Assembly: GCA_950022295.1 (NCBI GenBank)
Contig: OX465596.1
Location: forward strand, 122,616,501-122,680,500
DNA length: 64,000 nucleotides
Reading direction: 5' to 3'
Source: Bromus sterilis
Lineage: Eukaryota; Streptophyta; Magnoliopsida; Poales; Poaceae
This document shows, one piece after another, positions 55,595-64,000 of this stretch (positions are counted from its first letter, which is position 1; every line of letters begins with the position of its first letter). Both the position numbers and the translations under genes were made by a program. The notes beneath the pieces were generated by a model. It did not search any database. It saw only the letters and a program-made list of their open reading frames with translations, and was not told the DNA's origin.

Positions 55595-57541
55595 GTGTAA
55601 ACTACACACACGTGACCATCGGTTACCGCCAGGTCTCGCCACCGTTCAAGAGGTGACAGCGAGGACGTTCACCACGACACTTCGCTCACAACCGGTCTAT
55701 TCCAGGAGTCGACTATCTGAGTTTGCCTCCGCTCGAGAGCCCGGCCGGATAACGAAACGGACTCAAACAATGTAAGTGACCGAGACGCCACCTCTGGAAG
55801 ATGGTTTTCCTGCCTCACAGGTGCACCCACATATCTATATGATGCAACCAGTTCCTTCGTTCTTTTCTATGCACATGTCAAATGGAAAGCCTGAACTAAT
55901 GTGACTCCTGGACGTCGACACGGATCAAGGTACTAGGCCGAGAGGGGTCAGTGAGCCCAATGTGTGGTTGTACTCTTTGTCTTGGATTACCATACAAGAA
56001 CTCGGTGCTTAAGGCGATGTTCAATGAGACAACCCACTGTGTACTCCTAGACAGCCTCTCATCGTTCACCTTATATTAGGGTGGATTCACCAACACATTT
56101 TCACTTTCATCAACACCATGTTCACTATCATCCCGACTCACATCAAAAGCAACCTCATTGTACCACTAAGCATGCAATAAGAATTAACAGTTGCAGGGGC
56201 CACATGATATCAATCAACTCCTATGTCAGCTAGGATTGTGGTTTGCTTACTACTGTGACAAGATGATAGGTCATGCATCGTATATGGGTTCAACTATACG
56301 GTAGAATCGATACAAGATGATCTCCTAAACATGCATAAGCGAGACTGAGAGGGAATTGGGATTTTATAGACATGATCAATGGGGTTTGCTTGCCTTGCTG
56401 ACGAAACACGGGTCTTAACAGTGGTCTTCTCCTTCGGGGGTGCTCACCGTCTCGGAAAAGCTGGTACCGGAAACAATCATCAACAACGGGGGACAACTTC
56501 AGAAGTAAAATGCACAAGCACATGATATTGTGGTGACATGAAGTATAGGGTACTGATTTGTGGCAAAATCAATTTAATTGAAGTATATTGCATTTGGAAT
56601 GCAAATTCAAACTTCAAATTTGAATTCAAATTGAGCCATATGCACATTTGCTACTGTTTCCCCATTTTAAAATGGTCAAACATGAAGAAAAATTGCATAT
56701 TATTAATCCTTGCATTTTTCTGATAATTTTTCATATATTATTTGTTTAATTTGGAGTTAAAATGAATTTTCTATGATTTATTGAAGTTTTAAACAATTTC
56801 TGGATTTTTCTGGAATTCTTTTAAATCAGAAAAAGGTTTACTGCGTCATGCTGACATCAGCATGACGTGGGGGGGTTCTGACTGGTGGGGCCTCTCTGTC
56901 AGTGGGTGAGCTTAATTAAACTGTTTGTTTTAATTAACAGAGGGGGTTTAGGGCCAGGGGGCCCATCTGTCAGTGAGTGCGGGGGGAGGGGGTGATTTGT
57001 GAGAGGTTACGGGTTAACTAGCCCAACTCGCCGGCGGCTCAACGCCGGCAACACCGAGCACGGCGGCGCGGCACTGGGTGGCGATTTTGGCCACCAAATG
57101 GTGCGCCGTTTTCACCAGAAGAAGCCTCGTGCTCCCGCGCGTCTAGTGGAGCTCGCGGGCGACTCCGGGGAGGCCCGAGGCCACGCCAGCGACGAGGTCC
57201 GCGGCGGCCGGAGGTCGGGCACAGCGGGGCGACGGCTACGGGGCACCCAAACACGCTCACGGAGAGGGTAAAGGAGCGGGAGCTCACCCTGATGCTAAAG
57301 GAGGGTACGGCGAAGGCTGGGAGCACGCGTAGACGACGCAATCGACGGCGGTCTTCCTCGGCTCCGGCGACGGGATGTTGAAGACGACGACGCCTCCGGT
57401 GGATCTTGACCCAAATTGGTGGCACAACTTGGTGAAGACGGCGGTGGGGGCTGCTATGGACACGTTTGCTCGCCGTGAGGAGGCTGTTGGCCACGCAGGG
57501 GCACTCAAACCCTAGCACTTACCCTAGTTAGGGTTCTGACA

Positions 57542-57546
57542 GATCG
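57542..57546. repeat. Target duplication of S1, right (GATCG)
   Basis: Partner of 37855-37859. Confidence 0.7.
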
Positions 57547-58520
57547 TGCCCAAAACCACCGTTGAAATTGAAGGAATTAAATTCCGTGCTTCCCCCATCA
57601 TTCTGAAGTCTTCCACCATAGACCTCATTCTGGGAATGGATTGGTTGAAATTTCACGATGCCGCACTGTATTGTGGCACCAAGTCTGTCCATCTTTTTCA
57701 CCCCTCCGGCGAGATTGTTAATCACACCACCCGAATTACCTGTTATGCCAAAACACAGATCTTTATGATGAATGCTTTGAATATCTCACCTCTGGAAGGA
57801 ATTGAGAACGTTCCGGTCGTTCGCGATTTTCCCGACGTCTTCCTAGAAGAACTGCCGGGAATACCACCGATCAGAGAAGTTGAATTCGTCATCGACTTGA
57901 AGCCAGGCACTGTTCCTATTGCCAAGCGCCCTTACAAGATGCCGCCACATGAACTCCTTGAACTTAAGGAGGAAATCGACAAGGCACTTCAGAAAGGATT
58001 CATTCGCCCCAGTTCCTCTGCTTGGGGAGCACCTTCGCTCTTTTTCAATAAGAGCGATGGGACAAACCGATTGGTCCAAGATTATCGGCCCATTAACCAA
58101 GCCACCATCCAGAACAAATACCCCCTTCCCCGGATCAACGATCTGTATGATCAACATGCCGGATCCAAGGTGTTTTCTAAACTCGACTTGAGGTTGGGTT
58201 ATCACCAAATCCGAGTCCGTGATGAGGACATTCCGAAGACTGCCTTCATTACTCGCTATGGTTCATACTAGTACACCGGCATGTCCTTTGGCTTAACCAA
58301 TGCTCCAGCCACCTTCTCCAGATTGATGAATTATATTTTCATGGAGTACCTCGACAAGTTCATCGTGGTTTATCTGGATGATATATTGATATATTCCAAA
58401 AATGAAGAAGAACATGCTGAACATCTTCGTCTTATACTGGAGAAGCTTCGAGAACACAAACTCTACGCTAAGTATTCTAAGTTTGAGTTCTGGCTTCCCG
58501 AAGTAACCTACCTTTGACAT
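57547..58520 (+). pseudogene. pol: T4 pol: protease end, linker and RT
   Basis: Picks up the protease frame left at 37859. [13 protein letters not shown], then [15 protein letters not shown] and the RT core with [10 protein letters not shown] and YLDD at 58371-58382. TAG at 58269-58271 (for GAG) and TGA at 58515-58517 (for GGA) interrupt it without changing frame. Confidence 0.92.
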
Positions 58521-59413
58521 GTGATTTCCAAGGATGGCATTGCCGTCACCCCAGAACGTATCCAGGCTATTCTTGACTGGACTCCTCCCAAGACCATCAA
58601 GCAAGTCTGCAGTTCCCTCGGGCTCGCTAGCTATTGTCGTCGTTTCGTCGAGAACTTCTCAAAGATTTCCAGGCCCCTGACTAATCTTCTTCACAAAGGC
58701 GTCAAGTTTGAGTGGACAGATAAATATCAGGAAAGTTTCCAAGCGCTCAAGGACAAGCTAAATTCTCCCCCGGTGCTCGCTCCCCCTGATACTCAGAAGG
58801 ACTTCATGATATATTGCGACGCGTCTCGTCAAGGATTAGGTTGTGTCCTAATGCAAGAGCGCAAAGTGATTACTTATGGCTCTCGTCAGTTGCGTGCTCA
58901 CGAAGACAAGTATCCAACACATGGTCTCGAATTGGCAGCAGTAATTTATGCATTGAAGCTGTGGCAACATTACCTCGTCGGTAATCGTTGCGAGGTCTAC
59001 ACCGACCACCAAAGTCTGAAGTACCTGTTTACACAGCCAGACCTGAATCTTCGTCAACAACGATGCCTCAAGACGATTGCCGAATTCAACATGGATATTT
59101 CGTATACCCCTCGCAAGGCTAATGTGATGTCCGATGCCTTGATCCGCAAAGCTTACTGTTCTGAACTTGAGGTTCAGGTACATCAACCACTTTTGTATGA
59201 AGAGCTTTGCAAGCTGAACCTCGAAATTGTTCCTCAAGGTTACGTTAACAACCTGGTTCTCGAGTAAAAACTCGATTCCCTCATCAAGAGTAGACAACCT
59301 CATGACACTGACATTGTGAAGATCAAGAAAGACATCGCAGAAAGAAAGCCCTCCTCTTTTACCATTGATACCAATGATGGTGATACTGTGTACTTCAAGG
59401 GATAGTAGTTCCT
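58521..59413 (+). pseudogene. pol: T4 pol: RT end and RNase H
   Basis: [35 protein letters not shown] and [12 protein letters not shown] at 59265-59267 is followed by an in-register stretch up to a TAG near 59404. A frame change then precedes the integrase segment. Confidence 0.9.
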
Positions 59414-60136
59414 GTGAGCCCGGCCATCATTAATTGTGGTCCGGATATCATGGAAGAAGCCCACAATTCTCGCTTGTCAATCCACCCTGGCAGTACCAAG
59501 ATGTATAAAGACCTTCGTCAACGGTACTGGTGGTCTTACTTGAAGCAAGACATCGCCCGCTATGTTTCTCAATGTGACATTTGCAGTCGCGTCAAGGCCG
59601 GACATCAGAAACCTGCTGGATGGTTGCAACCACTCCCTCCTCCTGATTGGAAGTGGGACAAAGTCGAAATGGACTTTGTCACCGGTTTTTCAAAGTCACA
59701 GAAAGGTAACGATGCCATAGTTCTCGTCATCGGCCGATTCTCCAAGATTGCTCATTTCCTGCCAGTCAAGGAGACGATCACTGCTAGTCAGTTAGCAGAC
59801 TTGTATATCTCCCGAATTGTGTCACTCCACGGTATTCCGCTGGAGATCAGTTCAGACTGTGGCAGCCTTTTCACCTCACGATACTGGAAGAGTTTCAAGG
59901 AAGCATTCGGGACTCGTCTGTCTCTCAGCACCGCTTATCACCCCCAGTCGCAAGGCCAAGTTGAACGAGTCAATCAAGTCCTGGAAGACATGCTTAGCGC
60001 TTGTGTCCTTTCATTTGGCATGAAATGGGAGGAATCTCTCCCGTACGCGAAATTCTCGTACAACAATAGCTATCAGACTAGCTTGAAGATGGCCCCCTTC
60101 GAAGTTCTATACGGACATAAGTGTCGAACCCCCTGA
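59414..60136 (+). pseudogene. pol: T4 pol: integrase core
   Basis: Zinc finger with CDIC, and catalytic blocks EMDFVTGF, SSDCGSLF and GQVERVNQ. The three acidic residues are present, but the residue after the second D is C, where T1-T3 have R. The frame ends at CRTP because one C is missing near 60132. Confidence 0.92.
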
Positions 60137-60716
60137 ATTGGTCAGGAACTGGGGAACAACCCTACTTTGTTCGGATCTTGTCCAACAAGCTGAAGATCAA
60201 GTTCGCGTTGTGCAAGAAAATATCAAGGCCGCTTAGTCTCTTCAGAAGAGAAATTATGATCGCAAACACCACGAAATGGTCTATCAACCTGGTGAATACA
60301 CCTACCTCCGAGTCACTCTCATGAGGGGCACTCATCGCTTCGGTGTCAAGGGCAAGTTGGCTCCTCGCTATGTTGGCCCGTTCCGTATCCTTTCCAGGAG
60401 TGGACCCGTGGCATACCGGTTGGAATTGCCGCCGAACCTCTCCCAAGTCCATGATGTCTTCCGGGTGTCGCAACTTTGTCGCTGCTTCAAGGGCCCTATC
60501 CGCGAACTGGAACATGATATGATCGAGCTGCAACAAGACTTGACATATCGAGAACATCCGAGTCGCATTCTCGATCAGTCTGAACGTCGAACCCGCAACA
60601 AGACCGTCAAGTTCCTCAAGGTTCAGTGGTCGAATCATTCTAAAGATGAAGCCACTTGGGAACGCGAATATCTCCTTCGCGATGAATACCCCGATCTTTT
60701 CCTCGCTACCACTTAA
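60137..60716 (+). pseudogene. pol: T4 pol: integrase C-terminus and chromodomain-like tail
   Basis: After further frame damage (60137-60275) the frame is open from 60276: LAPRYVGPFRIL (GPF module), LSQVHDVFRVSQL, then a chromodomain-like PSRILDQSERR, KFLKVQW and EATWERE. Ends TAA at 60714-60716. Confidence 0.92.
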
Positions 60717-60738
60717 ATTCTCGGGAAGAGAATTCTTG

Positions 60739-60751
60739 TAGTGGGGGAGAT
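60739..60751 (+). other. T4 polypurine tract
   Basis: GTAGTGGGGGAGA immediately upstream of the 3' LTR. Confidence 0.7.
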
Positions 60752-60752
60752 T

Positions 60753-61894
60753 TGTAACACCCTCAGTGTCTGTAACAGTAATCACTTGTACTGTTGACTA
60801 ATCACTATTGCAATCATGCCATGATCATCTTTCCTTTTGATTACATTCAAAAATGTTTTGGTTAATATCAAAAATCATGTGACAATTAAACTTTCCCCAA
60901 AAATGTGCAACCACTTTTGTTAAATACAAAATAATCACTGGACCAAGGTAAACCAACTTGGAGTATTTATTATGCCTCTGGAAAATTCAAACAATTCATA
61001 CACAAGCCAAAAAAACACTATTTATCAATTGCTTAATAAAATTAAAAATCAAAAGAGTTTAGAAAAACCTTAAACTTTTTTTGGCACTCTATAAATATGC
61101 ACTACTAATTATGGACCAGGTTACACATTTTACAAAATACAAAAAAGGAAACAAAAACAAATGCAAACAGAAATAGAGAAATTAAAAAATAAAACAAAAC
61201 AATTAACCCCCGCCCAGGGCGAAGGCCACCGGCCCACTTCTCTCTCTCCTTCCTCCTCCGGCACTGTCGCCATGCCGTCGCCGTCACCGCCGCTTCCAAG
61301 CCGGCCCCGCCCTCCTCAACTGCTCCCTTGTCTCCTAGTAGCCGCGGAGACGATAAGGGAGCCCCCCCCCCCCCCCCCGCACATTCTAGATCTCACCTTC
61401 CCCCATTTCCCCTCCTCCTCGCGCTGCTCTCGCCGGGGGGAAACCCGCGCCGCTTCGCCTTCGCCATTGTCGTGGACTCGCGTGGCCAGCGAGCTCCCCG
61501 CGCCAATCCATCGTGTCCAGGGCCTGCGCCGTCGACGTCCACGTCTCCCCGCGAAAGGAATCGTTCCCGGACCTCCTCCAGGTAGCGCAAGGCCACTGTT
61601 CCCCTTCCTTGCCATCGACGCATCGCCGAGCAACTCCGGCCACCGCACGCCTTCCCCGAGCCCGCTTCCCACCTCGTCACATTCCCGGTGAGCGGCTACA
61701 CCATCGCCAAAGCTCATCTTAGCCTCCCCGTCCCCGTAGCGCGGTCCGCCATTAGGGAAGTAGCAGCTTGCCGCCGACGAGTTCATCCCCATGTCGTAGA
61801 GCTCACATTTGACACGCCGCTCACGCCATTCTGTTCCCCGTACTCCACTTGGTTGATACCGCGCACGCCATCTTCAACCCGAGCCTTGTGGCGT
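60753..61894 (+). repeat. T4 3' LTR, truncated
   Basis: Starts TGTAACACCC and matches 17090 to about 18215. Promoter TATAAATA is at 61090 and donor-like GTGAGC at 61688. A run of 17 C at 61362-61378 replaces 7 C in the 5' LTR. Homology ends at GTGGCGT, where R1 starts. Confidence 0.9.
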
Positions 61895-62341
61895 TGACGG
61901 GGATGTACCCCGGAAAATCCCATGGTCAGGGACCCTAGCTTAGTCATTAGAGGCACAGGTTGGACGATAGCTCGTCGGCTAACAGGAGGATACATTCCTG
62001 CTCGATATTCTTGCTTGGAGATGGCGATTACAGGAAGGCCAAGGCTAGTGCGCCCAAGTCTAGGGTTATAGATTGAGTATTGGGTTGATCTTGACGTCCC
62101 CCCTCCTGGCCTTTATATAGTCGGCCAGGTATCGGGGATCCGTCTCAGGTTACAGATAATATTTCCTAACCCTAAGCTTGTACCGTACGGCAGGTTTGCA
62201 CTTTCCTTATGAGTCGCATACTCCCACGTCGGTGCCACTAGCGGGCCAAGGCTGGGTCCAGGAGGCATCCTTGTGGGCCTTCTGTCTTTGGGTATACCGG
62301 GTAGGCCCATCCATAGGAGTCGTGGGGTTACCCCCTCGTCA
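61895..62341 (-). repeat. R1: 447 bp LTR of a different element
   Basis: Ends are TGACGGGG and CCCTCGTCA, near-perfect inverted termini. TATATAAA on the minus strand (62110-62117) and a purine tract just beyond the right end (minus strand CACTCGGGGGCTAC) show reverse orientation with this as the 3' LTR. GGCGT precedes it and is the expected target duplication. Confidence 0.7.
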
Positions 62342-63492
62342 GTAGCCCCCGAGTGCCTGGGGGACTCGAAGAGTCGCGCAGGGACTCGAGTCCGTTCTTG
62401 CGTCGTTTAGATGTATTCACGGTTCAACCACAAGTCGCTAGCAGTCTAGGGCCATGACAAAAACCTGTTTCGAGGGATTGCTAAGCTGAAAGGGCCCAAG
62501 GAGTCGACTGGTCGAGCCTTGGTGAATTGTGCTAGTGGAAAAAACCGCAGTAGCCCAATCAATCTCACGTCCCTTGACATGAGTTCGGAACACTGGTGTC
62601 GAGCAAAAGTCATGCCGTTGCAGGTCTTACAGTGATCAGTTGCCGCCATTAAGGATCGTAGCCTAGGCGCGTCCGCCCGGCTTTTTCTATCATGGAAGCG
62701 CATGGAAAAGATTGGGAGTGAAATCGCTCTGCGGCAAGTCCCATCCCGGCCGATCTGCGCAGCGGGGTCTTACCTACACGCTAAGCTTGCGGGGCATCTG
62801 GGCACAGTGTATCGTGTTCCAGGAATATGTTTTTTTTATCGAGGCATGGAGCCTAATTAGTGATGCACCCACTTGGAATAAACAATCAAGTGAGCTGTTT
62901 TAGCGGTTACTCGCGGAGCTTTGCCGAGCGCTCGAGCGAGGGAGAATGTAAAGGAGTACTTGCTCGGGTGGTCTTCGAGTGCTCGGGTACTCAAAGTTAT
63001 GCGAGTAATCACTCGAGGATCGCCTTCGCTCTCGGGGTGAGGGAGCACCCGATACTCTGGGACCATACGATCTGGCGAGTGCAGGTCGGCTTATCTTGTG
63101 TCGTGGTGAGGGAGAACCCGAAACTTTCATGGGTGCGAGTAATCTCCCGAGCATATCTTTCCTTCTGGGTGAGGGAGCACCCGAGACTCTCATGGGTGCG
63201 AGCAATCACTCGAGCACGTCTTTTTCCTTTCGGGTGATAGAATTCCCTAATGCGTTTTTCTTTCCTTTCGAGTGAGGGAGCACTCGGGACTCTGTGAGTG
63301 CGAGTGACTACTCGAGCACGTATTTATTCTTTAGGTGAGGGAGCACCCGAAACTCTCATGGGTGCGAGTAATCACTCGAGCACGTCTTTTTCTTCTAGGT
63401 GAGGGAGCATCCGAGACTCTCATGGGTGGATATGCTCCCGATGGGAGTTAAATAAATTTGAGAAATGTATTTGAGTCAGAAAAAAATGGTGC
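62342..63492 (-). mobile_element. R1 interior, 3' non-coding part
   Basis: The polypurine-like tract adjoins the LTR, followed by about 550 bases without recognisable coding and then a tandem-repeat block. No pol, gag or second LTR is visible before R2 begins. The right border near 63490 is uncertain. Confidence 0.5.
63030..63435. repeat. 63-64 bp tandem repeat in R1
   Basis: The core GTGAGGGAGCACCCGA recurs near 63038, 63102, 63166, 63271, 63334 and 63397, followed by ACTCTCATGGGTGCGAG and ATCACTCGAGCACG. Spacing is 63-64 bases except one 105-base step holding a decayed half unit. Confidence 0.8.
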
Positions 63493-64000
63493 CCCCAGCT
63501 AACCCCCCGTGCCCTAAAACTCCACTCCGGCGAAGCTCCGGTGGCTCCCCGGCGAGCCCACCATTAGGACCCCCCTAATGACCCTCTTAACCCCTAACCC
63601 TAGTCACTGACAAGTGGGCCAGCCCCCCCCCCCTAACCCCTCTTTGTTAATTAAACAGAGGAGATTAAACCCCTCTCCCACTGACATGGGGACCCCAGCA
63701 GTCAGACCCCCCCCCCCACGTCATGCTGATGTCAGCATGATGCAATAAAGTTTTTTCCAGAGAATTAAAAGAATTACAGAAATTCCAGAAATTACTTTAA
63801 ACTTCAATAATTCATAGAAAATTCATTTTAACTCCAAATTAAACATATAATATATGAAAAATTATCAGAAAAATGCAAGGATTAAGAATATGCAATTTGT
63901 TTTCATGTTTGACCATTTTAAAACGGGACAACAGTAGAAAATGTGCATATGGCTTAAATTGAATTTGAATTTGGAGTTTGAATTTGCATTCCAAATGCAA
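63493..64000 (+). repeat. R2: partial LTR of the T1/S1 superfamily
   Basis: Starts inside a GC-rich leader and passes into the AT-rich part (TAATATATGAAAAATTATCAG and TTCATGTTTGACCATTTTAAA) shared with T3 and, on the other strand, with S1 near 56560-56900. Continues beyond the window. No gene. Confidence 0.65.

Larger units (their letters stand above)
54596..57541 (-). repeat. S1 solo LTR, main part
   Basis: Continues S1 after the TTTGA duplication of T3 and ends GGGTTCTGACA, the reverse complement of an LTR start. Total S1 length is about 3.1 kb, shorter than T1 and T2. It carries the palindrome module (55552), the last exon-like block (55209-55088) and a GC-rich leader with donor-like GTGAGC at 57287. 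No pol or PBS accompanies it, so it is a solo LTR. Confidence 0.85.
17090..61894 (+). mobile_element. T4: TGTAACACCC-family chromovirus, split by T2 and S1
   Basis: 5' LTR 17090-20187 plus 34552-35943 (about 4.49 kb without T2), primer-binding site at 35947, gag-protease 36594-37859, RT to chromodomain 57547-60716, polypurine tract and truncated 3' LTR 60753-61894. The parts are collinear and in one orientation once T2 and S1 (with T3 and S2 inside it) are removed. The five bases left of it are GGATG. The right duplicate cannot be seen because the 3' LTR is cut by R1. Confidence 0.88.

Noticed and set aside
62446..62703. 85-codon minus-strand frame in R1
   Set aside because: No similarity recognised and no support from a second copy; left as non-coding.
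63030..63435. Possible CRISPR array or satellite
   Set aside because: Units are contiguous without unique spacers, degenerate, few, and inside an LTR element of a plant genome.
1..64000. Host genes, tRNAs or other non-element DNA
   Set aside because: Every stretch could be assigned to an LTR, an element interior or an LTR fragment. The only tRNA-like strings are the short primer-binding sites.

Overview
The window is wall-to-wall transposable-element DNA of the kind found between genes in large grass genomes. I see no host gene, tRNA, rRNA, bacterial feature or CRISPR array. A grass with a big genome (Triticeae or oat-like) is an inference from 4 kb LTRs, deep nesting and Tekay/Del-like chromovirus polymerases. 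I did not assign database family names.

Layout. T1 (1-11642, +) is a Ty3/gypsy element with two ~4.06 kb LTRs. Its interior has lost gag and protease. To its right are the 3' parts of three older LTRs, each interrupted by the next: L1 (11643-12408), L2 (12409-15486) and L3 (15487-17089). Their left halves must lie outside the window. T4 (17090-61894, +) is a second chromovirus family (LTR start TGTAACACCC) that went into L3 and was then split twice. T2 (20188-34546, -) sits inside the T4 5' LTR with a perfect CAGGA target duplication. Solo LTR S1 (37860-57541, -) sits between T4 gag-protease and T4 reverse transcriptase. S1 was itself split by T3 (38022-54595, +), and T3 was split inside its reverse transcriptase by solo LTR S2 (44192-48072, + by its start and TATA box; perfect GTAGA duplication). 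The right edge holds the truncated T4 3' LTR, a reverse element R1 with a 447 bp LTR and a 63-64 bp tandem repeat, and an LTR fragment R2. The deepest stack is L3 > T4 > S1 > T3 > S2.

Coding content. T1-T4 carry decayed gag-pol genes of the order gag, CCHC knuckle, protease, reverse transcriptase, RNase H, integrase, chromodomain. All copies have stops or frameshifts. T2 is the best preserved: one continuous frame with five nonsense codons and no frameshift, plus an additional ~260-codon frame (ORF0) between the 5' LTR and gag.

Most interesting signals. (1) LTRs of several diverged families share a gene-like layout: a GC-rich leader ending at GTGAGC, a short acidic exon-like block behind a YAG, a second acidic block ending in a stop, then AATAAA. 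The phases match where both acidic blocks can be placed. (2) The same LTRs share three consecutive palindromes with paired compensatory changes between families. (3) A leader intron is predicted between the PBS and gag in both families, with an alternative acceptor at ORF0 in T2. (4) The T2 5' LTR has a 252 bp outer extension made of the pol tail plus a second copy of the LTR tip, lying inside the target duplication.
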